Assembly: GCA_027074805.1 (NCBI GenBank)
Contig: JALTCK010000146.1
Location: 1-57,905, forward strand
Source: Thermococcus sp.
Lineage (GTDB): Archaea; Methanobacteriota_B; Thermococci; Thermococcales; Thermococcaceae
Direction: 5' to 3'
DNA length: 57,905 bases
The notes beneath the pieces are model-generated. The model did not search any database and was not told the origin of the DNA. It saw nothing but the letters and a program-made list of their open reading frames with translations. Below, in pieces: positions 15,115 through 23,149 of this stretch. A program made the translations under genes and the position numbers. Position 1 is the stretch's first letter; every line of letters begins with the position of its first letter.

Positions 15115-16392
15115 ATGGTAAGGGTTCACGTCGAGAGCTATGGCTGCACGAGGAACAGGGCCGACGGCGAGATAATGGAGGCCATCCTGGTTAGATCGGG
15201 TTATGAGCTCGCAGAAACGCCTGAAAGCGCGGACTACGTCGTCGTGAACACCTGCGCGGTCAAGGACCCGACGGAGAAGCACATGCGCGAGAGGATAAAG
15301 GAGCTCATCGACTCCGGAAAGAGGGTCATAGTCACCGGCTGTCTGACCCACGTCAACCCCTCCGCTATAGACCCTCGTGTCTCTGGAATCCTGGGAGTTA
15401 AGAGTATAGACAGGATTGCTGAAGCAATTGACGTTGCCGAGCGCGGGAGGAAGCTTATAAGCGTCGAGGGCTGGCGTGAGAGGAGCATCGACAAGCTTGA
15501 ACTCCCGAGACTCTGGAAGAGTGGCGTCGCCTTTGTAGTTCCGATAAGCGAGGGCTGTCTCAACGCCTGCACCTACTGTGCCACACGCTTCGCGAGGGGC
15601 GTTCTCAAGAGCTACAGGCCGGAACTCGTCGTCAGGTGGGTTAAGGAGGCACTGGCGAGGGGTTATAGGGAGATACAGCTCTCCAGCGAGGACACCGGTT
15701 GCTACGGCTTCGACATCGGCACGAACCTTGCCAAGCTCCTCGACGAGATAACAGCCATAGAGGGCGACTTCCGCGTTAGGGTCGGCATGATGAACCCCAA
15801 CCACGCGATAAAAATCCTCGATGAGCTGATCGAGGCCTACGGGAGCGGAAAAGTTTACAAGTTCCTTCACCTGCCGGTTCAGAGCGGCGACAATGAGATT
15901 CTGCGGAGAATGGGTAGGAACTACACCGTTGAGGAGTTTGAGGAGATCGTTCGGGAGTTCCGGCGGAAGGTTCCGGGCTTGAACCTAAACACTGATATAA
16001 TAGTGGGCTTTCCTGGCGAGACAGATGAGGCCTTCGAGAACACCCTCGGACTCGTCAAGCGCGTGAGGCCTGACAAGATAAACGTCTCCCGCTACTCGCC
16101 TCGGCCCGGTACGATAGCCGCCAAGTGGAAGCAGCTCCCCGGCTGGAAGGTAAAGGAGCGCTCAAGGCTTCTCCACAGGCTTAGACTTCAGATAGCTTAT
16201 GAAATAAATCGCTCCTACGTTGGAAAGACCCTCGAGGTTCTCGTTCATGGTGCGGGCAAGAAGGGTGGTACCGAGGGTAGAACCTTCAACTACAAGGAGA
16301 TTATACTCGACGCTGGAGAACCAGGAGAATTTACGAGCGTTTTGGTGGAATGGGTGGGATCAATGTACCTTAAAGGAGTAATAAAGGCATGA
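15115..16392 (+). CDS. tRNA N6-threonylcarbamoyladenosine methylthiotransferase (e-MtaB type)
   Basis: Protein of 425 residues with the three-part MTTase layout: an N-terminal UPF0004 domain with three cysteines (SYGCTRN, NTCAVKD, TGCLTH), a radical SAM core with CLNACTYC near residues 147-154, and a C-terminal TRAM domain. It adds a methylthio group to t6A37 of ANN-decoding tRNAs. The C-terminal start of radical SAM family members and length match archaeal e-MtaB rather than MiaB or RimO. A TATA element TTTTTTAAAC at 15085-15094 lies about 25 bases before ATG 15115, so the message may be leaderless. Confidence 0.9.
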   Translation: MVRVHVESYGCTRNRADGEIMEAILVRSGYELAETPESADYVVVNTCAVKDPTEKHMRERIKELIDSGKRVIVTGCLTHVNPSAIDPRVSGILGVKSIDRIAEAIDVAERGRKLISVEGWRERSIDKLELPRLWKSGVAFVVPISEGCLNACTYCATRFARGVLKSYRPELVVRWVKEALARGYREIQLSSEDTGCYGFDIGTNLAKLLDEITAIEGDFRVRVGMMNPNHAIKILDELIEAYGSGKVYKFLHLPVQSGDNEILRRMGRNYTVEEFEEIVREFRRKVPGLNLNTDIIVGFPGETDEAFENTLGLVKRVRPDKINVSRYSPRPGTIAAKWKQLPGWKVKERSRLLHRLRLQIAYEINRSYVGKTLEVLVHGAGKKGGTEGRTFNYKEIILDAGEPGEFTSVLVEWVGSMYLKGVIKA

Positions 16393-16554
16393 GGAAGTTT
16401 TACATTGTTCGGTGTTGTGGTTTTAACATTCCACTCGGATATTCGAAGTTGAACCCCCTCACGTTTGCGGAGGATTGTCATAAATCTGCGGGGCAAAACT
16501 TTTATATTGATTTGCCTCAAAAATTCCAAGGTACCCTATTGGAGGTGAAACCTC

Positions 16555-16947
16555 ATGAGAAATTCAACTAAGAGAAAAATCATACCGGTAGCGTTTGCGC
16601 TTGTACTGTCTTTGATTGGATCAGCGTTGGCTGTGCCAGTGATTCAAGTCAACGTTCAGCAGTTGGGTGCGGGCTCCAATGTGATTACGAGTGATGTCCA
16701 GCAAGCCAACATTACATGGATTCTCAGCACGACCAACCCCGATTACATTCAAGGGGTTACCTTCACACTGAATACCACAGTCTCAGGTACGATTTATGTG
16801 AAGCTTTATGACAGTTCAGGCGCTTTGATACAATATAACAAAACCGTGATTACAAACACTAATACTGGCACGGTTACGTTCAACCCCAACGTGGACATAG
16901 CCAGAGTTGCTAGAGTTTATGTTATATATGAGGGTCCAGCTCCGTGA
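16555..16947 (+). CDS. Small secreted protein next to a signal peptidase
   Basis: Protein of 130 residues with a signal peptide (residues 1-26, ending SALA) and a short beta-sandwich-like mature domain rich in T, N, V and I (VIQVNVQQLGAGSNVITSDV at the start). It has no cysteine and no recognised enzyme motif. GGAGGTG precedes ATG 16555 and a TATA box CTTTTATATTG lies at 16499-16509. The next gene encodes a signal peptidase, an arrangement seen for dedicated pilin-like or camelysin-like secreted proteins; that function is inference. Confidence 0.7.
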   Translation: MRNSTKRKIIPVAFALVLSLIGSALAVPVIQVNVQQLGAGSNVITSDVQQANITWILSTTNPDYIQGVTFTLNTTVSGTIYVKLYDSSGALIQYNKTVITNTNTGTVTFNPNVDIARVARVYVIYEGPAP

Positions 16948-17165
16948 CAGGGATTGATACTATTCGGTGATTTCTTTTTCTTCCAAGTTTTGCCAAGTTG
17001 ATTCATCACAATCTGGAACTTCTCCCAAGCAACATCTCAACGGAAGGTGGATCCATACCGTCATCCTTTTATTTATGGCTGCTAAGGATTACATAGTTTG
17101 CCACGCTGGCTACTCAATAGGAACCTCGGATGGAGGTCGGGTGTAACTTTAATTAGGTGAGGTGA

Positions 17166-17735
17166 ATGGGAAAGCGTCGTTCCAGTATCCTCTCAGTAGT
17201 TTCATACGTTTTCTTTGCATTCGTAGCTCTAATCGTGGTTCTCCACTTCATCTTTGGCTTCCAGTATGTTGTAATCCTGACCAACTCTATGGAGCCCCAC
17301 ATTAATCCCAATGACTTGGTTGTAACGAGACCAGTTAATCCTGATCAACTTCATGTGGGGGACGTCATCTTATACAGAATAACGCTGGCCAACACCACTT
17401 ACAGGATAACCCATCGGATAGTTGCTATAAAAACCGATCCTTGGGGAAGGTATTACTTCATCACCAAGGGCGACAATCGGAAGTATGCAGACCCCTGGCG
17501 AGTTTACCCCGATCAGGTCATTGGAAAGGTCGTCCTGGTGGTCCCGAAGGTTGGACTCATCTGGCCTTACATTCCTCTGGTAAGCCTTGCTCTTTTTCTT
17601 CTCTTTATAGCGATGCTGGCCTACGACCTCGCCCTCCTTCTCTTGGAAGGGCCCCTTATAAGACCGAAATCAGGAAAAACTGACCTACTTGTGCTGAGGA
17701 GAAAGAAAATAAAGGTCTACCACTACAAGCGTTAG
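17166..17735 (+). CDS. Signal peptidase I (archaeal/ER type)
   Basis: Membrane serine protease of 189 residues. An N-terminal helix precedes the catalytic serine in NSMEPHI (about residues 41-47); the catalytic histidine is in YRITHRIV (near residue 82), and KGDNRKYADPW carries the acidic residue. Use of histidine instead of lysine marks the ER/archaeal type. A second hydrophobic segment lies near residues 135-160. AGGTGAGGTGA precedes ATG 17166. Because it directly follows a small secreted protein, it may process that protein specifically. The window has a second signal peptidase at 29717. The stop overlaps the convergent cupin gene. Confidence 0.85.
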   Translation: MGKRRSSILSVVSYVFFAFVALIVVLHFIFGFQYVVILTNSMEPHINPNDLVVTRPVNPDQLHVGDVILYRITLANTTYRITHRIVAIKTDPWGRYYFITKGDNRKYADPWRVYPDQVIGKVVLVVPKVGLIWPYIPLVSLALFLLFIAMLAYDLALLLLEGPLIRPKSGKTDLLVLRRKKIKVYHYKR

Positions 17736-18088
17736 GCCCATTCATCATCGGGAATGGCTTCTTTCTTGGCAGGAATTATGCAGAGGAATTCGAGCGTTTC
17801 CCCGGTGGCTTTGTAGCCGTGGGGCTCGTTGGGGGGAACGTATAGAAAAGTTCCAGGTTTCACATGTACATCCTCTTCTCCGTTGGTTATTATTCCCTCA
17901 CCTTTCAGAACGAATATCTCGTGTTCCCAGTCATGGTTGTGAATTGGTATCTCTGCCCCCTTCTTGAGAACAAAGTAGCGCATCGCGTAGTTCTTTGCAC
18001 CGAGCTTCGGGGAAACGAGCCAGCGGATGGTTACTCCATCAAAACCAGTTTCCTTCTCGGGAACTTCGGTATAGTGTTTGGCTATCAT
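17732..18088 (-). CDS. Small cupin-domain protein
   Basis: Single-domain cupin of 118 residues. The two metal-binding cupin motifs are visible: IPIHNHDWEHEIFVLKGEG (H-x-H-x-x-x-x-E, about residues 47-65) and PPNEPHGYKA (histidine near residue 90). Such proteins bind a divalent metal and are isomerases, dioxygenases or sensors; the substrate cannot be told. It converges on the signal peptidase with a four-base overlap and is divergent from the phosphoesterase lipoprotein gene. Confidence 0.82.
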   Translation of the reverse strand: MIAKHYTEVPEKETGFDGVTIRWLVSPKLGAKNYAMRYFVLKKGAEIPIHNHDWEHEIFVLKGEGIITNGEEDVHVKPGTFLYVPPNEPHGYKATGETLEFLCIIPAKKEAIPDDEWA

Positions 18089-18170
18089 GAAATCACCATA
18101 ACGACTTCACCGGTTCACTATTTAAAGGTAAGTTCTTTAAGGCATGTTCCTATTTCATTCGGTGGATGGT

Positions 18171-19811
18171 ATGCGAAGTAGTATTGGGTTGATATTGATT
18201 CTGCTGGTTGGACTTTCGGTCCTCGCCAGCGGCTGCATAAGCAGTAGCTCATCGACCTCTACAACGTCCTCGACTTCGGCGACGTCAACGGTGCCTGAAA
18301 CGGGAATTGACTTTGGAAAATACCCCCCAGGAGGCGTCATAGGACACTGGAACGAGATATTTGGAAAGACGTTCTACGTCAGCCCAGGTTACGAGGGGAT
18401 GGTTAAGGCCTACTTCCCGGATGCTGTGATAAAGCCTGCCTCAGAGTACGATGGCTCAGGTATTGCCGTCCTCTCTCCTGGAGAGGGGCGTCCAAAGCTC
18501 AGAGGTAAGCCAGTCCACATAACGAAGCTTGACTATTTCGGCTACGTCGCCTATCGCTACGGGCTGGATTTTCCGGGCCCGTGGGAGGGGGTTATAGCGG
18601 CTCTCAATTCTGACAAGGGTGGAACCCTCATAATCACTGGAACGAGCAGGGCAGGAGTTGGCGCGGCACTGAACTTCCTCAGGGGCGTTGAGGAAGGCAA
18701 GTTGACCGTTGACAGGAACGCGCTCGTGAGGAAAAGTGACTTTGAGGGCCTTGTTGTGAAGGAGATAGGCGACGTCAACATGAACGGAGTTCCGGATAAG
18801 GGTGAGCTCGTAAAACTGTACCAGCTCTCCTTTGAGGAGCCCTTCCAGTACTACTGGCGCGTCATAGGCGGGGAGAACGTTACCGTCAGCGGGGGGTTCA
18901 TAAAGCTCGTCAACGGCACGACGGTCTACATAAGGGCACTCGGCTTCAACGTCACCGTTAATGTAAGGAACCCTGTCGGCCTGAATCTCACCTACGTTGT
19001 CGAGAACGTGAATCCAGATTTCCTGAACCTACCGGAGGGCGCGCGGGTTAATGGGACAGAAGTCATCGTGAATACGTCTGGCTCTTTCTCACTCACTCCG
19101 AAGCCAGTCCAGGACTATTACGTGCTTGCCTTCGGTGACCACAGGCCCCCGAGTGGGGATGAAGTTCCGGGGGTCTTCCTGAAGATAATCTCCGATGTTA
19201 ACAACGAAACCGGTGCCTTCATAATAGATGGCGGCGACCTAGTTTATTCCGGAACTATATGGCAGTGGGACAACCTCATGAAGGTCTGGAAGTGGAACAA
19301 ACCGATATTCATTGCTCCCGGGAACCACGAGTACCAGGGGGAGGGTATAAGTGTCTACCACTATCTCTTCGGGCCAACAGAGTATGCCTTTAGCTTGGGA
19401 GGCTACAGGTACATCTTTGACAACGATGTTATGGGTGACTATGTCCTGAGTGAGAAGCAACTTCAGTGGATAAAGGAGCAGATGGAGATAGCTAGGAAGC
19501 GCGGAGAGAGGCCGGTGGTGGTCATGCACGCTCCACCCTACGATCCGAGACCTGGAGGAGACGATCATGCCATGGATGCTGAGAGCGCCAAAAAACTCCT
19601 TGAGCTGATGAAAACCTACGGGGCCTTCGGAATTTTCAGCCACATACACATATACTGGGACGGAACCTACGACGGAGTGCACTTCATAATCACCGGTGGC
19701 GGTGGTGCTCCTTTGTATGCACCTGAAAACGAGGGTGGCTTCTACCACTACGTTGTCCTCGATATGAAGGCGGGAGGAGACATCGGCGTAAAGGTCATTA
19801 AGGTCTCCTGA
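18171..19811 (+). CDS. Lipoprotein with C-terminal calcineurin-like metallophosphoesterase domain
   Basis: Protein of 546 residues with a lipoprotein signal (MRSSIGLILILLVGLSVLAS then GC) and a serine/threonine linker. Residues about 40-300 form an unrecognised region with a segment resembling archaeal S-layer/secreted domains (GTSRAGVGAALNFLRGV). Residues about 310-546 carry all metallophosphoesterase motifs: FGDHR, GGDLVYS, GNHEY, MHAPPY and FSHIHIYWD, so a two-metal site should form. It is expected to act outside the cell on a phosphomonoester or diester. ATG 18171 follows GGTGGATGGT. A TATA box TATTTAAAGG lies near 18119. Confidence 0.85.
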   Translation: MRSSIGLILILLVGLSVLASGCISSSSSTSTTSSTSATSTVPETGIDFGKYPPGGVIGHWNEIFGKTFYVSPGYEGMVKAYFPDAVIKPASEYDGSGIAVLSPGEGRPKLRGKPVHITKLDYFGYVAYRYGLDFPGPWEGVIAALNSDKGGTLIITGTSRAGVGAALNFLRGVEEGKLTVDRNALVRKSDFEGLVVKEIGDVNMNGVPDKGELVKLYQLSFEEPFQYYWRVIGGENVTVSGGFIKLVNGTTVYIRALGFNVTVNVRNPVGLNLTYVVENVNPDFLNLPEGARVNGTEVIVNTSGSFSLTPKPVQDYYVLAFGDHRPPSGDEVPGVFLKIISDVNNETGAFIIDGGDLVYSGTIWQWDNLMKVWKWNKPIFIAPGNHEYQGEGISVYHYLFGPTEYAFSLGGYRYIFDNDVMGDYVLSEKQLQWIKEQMEIARKRGERPVVVMHAPPYDPRPGGDDHAMDAESAKKLLELMKTYGAFGIFSHIHIYWDGTYDGVHFIITGGGGAPLYAPENEGGFYHYVVLDMKAGGDIGVKVIKVS

Positions 19812-19916
19812 TTTTATATTTATTCTATTTGCCCCTATATAGGGATCCCTAGATGACTATATTCTACTGCGACAAGATATTTATAGGATTCCCTGTACTC
19901 CCTACCGGTGGTACCT

Positions 19917-21128
19917 GTGGATGCATGGCTGGTAGTCACCGTGATACTGGGGTTCTCCATGGCGTGGGCAATAGGTGCCAACGATGCTGCCAATTCGATG
20001 AGCACCGCCGTCGGTGCCAAGGCAATAACACCAAGACAGGCGGTTCTTATAGCGGGCATCCTTGAGTTCACGGGTGCGTATTTCTTTGGAAAGAGTGTCA
20101 CTGAGACGATAAGGAAGGGAATCCTCGATCCTACAAGGATAACCGACCCCAATGTCCTTGTATACGGTTCAATAGCCGCGCTTCTTGCAGCCACCATCTG
20201 GCTCCTCATAGCCACTAAGTTTGGACTTCCAGTTTCAACGACCCATTCGATAATAGGGGGCATAGTCGGCTACGGAATCGTTTACGCTGGTCTCTCAGTA
20301 GTCAATTGGGGTAAAATGACGCAGGTTGTCTTAAGCTGGATTCTCTCTCCGATAATTGGGGCTATAATGGCATATCTTGTTTTCAAGGCCCTAACCAAGA
20401 GCATATTTGAGAAAGAGGATCCAGTTAGAAGCGCCCGTCTCTGGTCGCCCTTTTGGATTGGGTTGGCATTCGTCGTTATAGGAACGATGTTCTACATCAA
20501 GGTGCTCCACGGTAAAGAGCTTAAGATGGGGATTCTGATGTACGGGATTCCACTCGGAATCATTGTCTTTGCGATAACCTACGTCCTCATCAAACTCCGT
20601 TTCCCGAGCAGTGATCCGTTTATAGGTGTTGAGGCAATATTCAAGAAAGTTCAGGTGATAACATCCGGCTACGTTGCCCTTGCCCACGGGGCCAATGACG
20701 TGGCCAATGCCATCGGTCCTGTTGCGGCCGTTTACGCTGTTGCTACGATGGGCCTCCCGGGAATGAAGGTGCCGGTCCCTCACTGGATACTAGCCCTTGG
20801 AGGCCTTGGAATAGCCGTTGGTGTGGCTACATATGGTTATCGTGTCATGGAGACCGTTGGCAAGAAGATAACGGAGCTGACGAACACGAGGGGTTTTACA
20901 ATTGATTTCTCTGCAGCAACGGTTGTCCTCGCGGCGAGCTGGCTTGGACTGCCCATTTCGACGACTCACACGGTGGTGGGCGCAGTTATAGGAATCGGGC
21001 TCGCAAGGGGAGTAAAGGCAATAAACACGGATATCGTTAGGGACATAGTAATCTCATGGTTCGTTACCGTTCCGGTCGCAGGTCTGATAAGCGCGGCCAT
21101 ATTCAAGGTCTTGATGTTGGTGGGGTGA
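19917..21128 (+). CDS. pitA: Inorganic phosphate permease, Pit family
   Basis: Polytopic membrane protein of 403 residues with the two inverted PHO4 signature repeats GANDAANSM (near residue 20) and GANDVANAIGP (near residue 258), the hallmark of Pit/PiT transporters. It takes up phosphate with a cation. GTG 19917 is preferred (MDAWLVV) with GGTGG six bases upstream; another GTG at 19908 is possible. A TATA element TTTATAGG lies near 19880. The PhoU-like gene follows four bases later, a common pair in archaea. Confidence 0.92.
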   Translation: MDAWLVVTVILGFSMAWAIGANDAANSMSTAVGAKAITPRQAVLIAGILEFTGAYFFGKSVTETIRKGILDPTRITDPNVLVYGSIAALLAATIWLLIATKFGLPVSTTHSIIGGIVGYGIVYAGLSVVNWGKMTQVVLSWILSPIIGAIMAYLVFKALTKSIFEKEDPVRSARLWSPFWIGLAFVVIGTMFYIKVLHGKELKMGILMYGIPLGIIVFAITYVLIKLRFPSSDPFIGVEAIFKKVQVITSGYVALAHGANDVANAIGPVAAVYAVATMGLPGMKVPVPHWILALGGLGIAVGVATYGYRVMETVGKKITELTNTRGFTIDFSAATVVLAASWLGLPISTTHTVVGAVIGIGLARGVKAINTDIVRDIVISWFVTVPVAGLISAAIFKVLMLVG

Positions 21129-21132
21129 TACA

Positions 21133-21807
21133 ATGCAGGTGTGGACGAAGCTGTTCGCAAAGAGTCCTTTTAAGCCACTGATAAAGCACGCCGAAGTGGT
21201 TCTCGAGACGGTTGAGACTCTTGAGAAAGCCCTTCAAGCATGGTATGATGGACACTACGGTGAGATGGGGAAGATGGCTGTCGAGGTCGATCGCCTTGAG
21301 GACGTTGCAGACAGGATAAAAGAGGAAATCCGGGACTCCCTCAGCTCGAAGCTCATGATGGCAGTCGCAAGGGAGGATGTGCTTATATACCTACACATGC
21401 AGGACAAGGTGGCCGATGCCGCCGAAGACACGGCAAAATGGCTCTTGATAAAGAGGCCGGGAGAGATCCTCCCCGAGATAAAGGATCTGATACTGGAGAT
21501 GGGAAGGGAGAGCATAAAGGCCGCGAAGCTCGTTTACGAGGCCATAGTTCAGATGGACCGCGTCATTGAGAGCGGCTTTTCCGAGGGAGAGATAGAGAGG
21601 GAGTACGGAATAATACGGGAGATAGAGGCGGTCGAGAACAAGATAGACGGCCTCGACACGAAGCTGATGCAGCTCGTCTTCGAGAACGCGGATAAAATGA
21701 ACTGGGCGGAGGGTTTCTACATCCTCAACATAGCGCGAACGCTCAGCAACATCTCGGACAAGGCGAAAGATGCAGCCGAGAGGATAAGGCTCATGATGAA
21801 CAAGTGA
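21133..21807 (+). CDS. PhoU-like phosphate transport accessory protein (DUF47 family)
   Basis: All-helical protein of 224 residues of the DUF47/TIGR00153 family, remotely related to PhoU. Conserved acidic helix pairs are seen (EVDRLEDVADRIKEEIRDSL and EIEAVENKIDGLDTKLMQLV). Such proteins sit next to Pit permeases and are thought to control them in response to phosphate. ATG 21133 follows GGGGTGATACA and lies four bases after the pit stop. Confidence 0.9.
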   Translation: MQVWTKLFAKSPFKPLIKHAEVVLETVETLEKALQAWYDGHYGEMGKMAVEVDRLEDVADRIKEEIRDSLSSKLMMAVAREDVLIYLHMQDKVADAAEDTAKWLLIKRPGEILPEIKDLILEMGRESIKAAKLVYEAIVQMDRVIESGFSEGEIEREYGIIREIEAVENKIDGLDTKLMQLVFENADKMNWAEGFYILNIARTLSNISDKAKDAAERIRLMMNK

Positions 21808-21862
21808 GCCTATTTATCCTTTTATTATCCCTGGAAGAATAGCAAGAGGAAGAACGAGAGGT

Positions 21863-22090
21863 TCAGATGGCTATCATCGTCGATGTCATCTGTATCTCTG
21901 ACATCTTCCTTATCTTCTCCGTGATGAACTGGTCGAGGTCCTTGAGCGTGTCGGTCTCGACCTTCACAACGAGGTCGTACTCTCCATAGACAACGTAAGC
22001 CTCCTTAACCTCAGGCATGGCGAGAAGCTTCTCCATGACTTCCCTTTCCTTTCCAGCGGCCGTAACCATCAAAATAAAAGCCGTCACCAT
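21863..22090 (-). CDS. Stand-alone Lrp/AsnC ligand-binding (RAM) domain protein
   Basis: Protein of 75 residues comprising only the regulatory RAM domain of Lrp/AsnC: AFILMVTAAGKEREVMEKLL, VKEAYVVYGEYDLVVKVE and LDQFITEKIRKM. It has no helix-turn-helix, so it probably binds an amino acid or partners with full-length Lrp proteins rather than DNA. ATG 22090 is preceded by GGTGATAGCC; a longer frame lacks a ribosome site and runs into the divergent gene. A minus-strand TATA CTTAAATAC at 22130-22122 fits. Confidence 0.85.
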   Translation of the reverse strand: MVTAFILMVTAAGKEREVMEKLLAMPEVKEAYVVYGEYDLVVKVETDTLKDLDQFITEKIRKMSEIQMTSTMIAI

Positions 22091-22142
22091 GGCTATCACC
22101 AAAAGTATTTTATCGGCCCAGTATTTAAGCTTATCGAGGCAT

Positions 22143-22790
22143 ATGTTCGACCACTTGATAAGCAAAGCTCAACTGGAGCGCTTTTATTCCCACATGGAAA
22201 GCTTGGGCGTTGGTGAAATTAGGCAATATGCCAAGGGAACCACCGGTTTGGTATTCAGGGGGAGAATGGGTGAAAAAGAAGTCATGATAAAACTCCAGAG
22301 GCCGGATTCTCCGAGGCAGAATTTTGCCCGGGAAGCGAAGGTAATCCGCGCCCTTGAGCCCTTCAACGTAACTCCCCCCTTAGTCACCTACGGGAAGTTT
22401 GAGGGCCTTCATTTTCTGATACGTGAATTCGCGCCGGGAAAAATGCTGCTCCACGCCACTCTGGAAAAGCGCCACCTCTTTGAGATAGTCGAGAAGACGG
22501 CCCTTCTCGACCGAGTTGGTCTTGACCATGGACAGATACAGGGGGGTAAGCACATAATAATCGGAGAGCGTGTTTATTTGATCGACTTTGAGAAAGCTGG
22601 CTGGAGGAAGCCGAGGAACTTGACATCCGCGATGGCAATGCTATTTCTTAACGGCAACTACATTTCCCGTAGGTTGGGGGAGAAGTTCGGAATTGAGGAC
22701 GCTTTTCTCTCCAAGCTGGGAAGTGAGCTCAGAGAATACAAAAGGACGGGGAGAATATCAGGTGTTCTGAGCCTTCTTTCTCGCCTTTAA
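22143..22790 (+). CDS. Small protein-kinase-like protein
   Basis: Protein of 215 residues that looks like a minimal RIO/Bud32-type kinase: a glycine-rich turn AKGTTGLVFRG, the ATP-lysine in VMIKLQR, a hinge HFLIREFAPGK, a catalytic-loop-like LDHGQIQGGKHI with the putative catalytic aspartate, and VYLIDFEKAG in place of DFG. These are the key kinase residues, though the fold is short and substrate unknown. ATG 22143 (MFDHLIS) is used, as the longer frame crosses the divergent promoter. It overlaps the convergent membrane protein gene by 33 bases. Confidence 0.75.
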   Translation: MFDHLISKAQLERFYSHMESLGVGEIRQYAKGTTGLVFRGRMGEKEVMIKLQRPDSPRQNFAREAKVIRALEPFNVTPPLVTYGKFEGLHFLIREFAPGKMLLHATLEKRHLFEIVEKTALLDRVGLDHGQIQGGKHIIIGERVYLIDFEKAGWRKPRNLTSAMAMLFLNGNYISRRLGEKFGIEDAFLSKLGSELREYKRTGRISGVLSLLSRL

Positions 22791-23084
22791 CCTGTCCGCA
22801 TATATGGCCAGAAGAGGGATGACGATGGCCATCGCTATGAGTCCCATCCTGGGGTCCCAGAGGTAGTTAAAGGCTAGTATAACCACTATAGCAATCCCGA
22901 TCATGACGAAGAGATCCCTATCGTATAGTCTTGACTTCGCGAGTACGTTCTGCTCCCTAGCGGTGTACGCTAGATACAGTGGTATCCCAATCGCAGCTAT
23001 GCCTATTCCGGCGTAGCTTTTCGTGAGAAACGAAAACACGATCCCGGCGATGAGGATTCCACCTATTCCCCAGCTCTCCTTCAC
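22758..23084 (-). CDS. Small membrane protein of unknown function
   Basis: Protein of 108 residues with about four hydrophobic segments (residues 6-22, 25-40, 60-76, 80-96) and a basic C-terminus (DRLKARKKAQ). No family is recognised. GTG 23084 has GGAGGTG five bases upstream. Its 3' end overlaps the kinase-like gene tail to tail, and it is divergent from the S9 peptidase gene, sharing a TATA-rich stretch near 23108-23126. Confidence 0.7.
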   Translation of the reverse strand: MKESWGIGGILIAGIVFSFLTKSYAGIGIAAIGIPLYLAYTAREQNVLAKSRLYDRDLFVMIGIAIVVILAFNYLWDPRMGLIAMAIVIPLLAIYADRLKARKKAQNT

Positions 23085-23149
23085 TCTCTCACCTCCGGGG
23101 GTTAGACTTAAATACTTTTAAAGCTCTCTCATATTGAGGTGATACCGTT

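Noticed and set aside
15088-15870. Minus-strand frame of 260 codons opposite the tRNA methylthiotransferase gene.
   Set aside because: The opposite strand has all radical SAM and MTTase motifs; this frame is a codon-bias shadow.
16389-16571. Plus-strand frame of 60 codons after the methylthiotransferase gene.
   Set aside because: It runs through the promoter and ribosome site of the secreted-protein gene at 16555 and has no convincing start.
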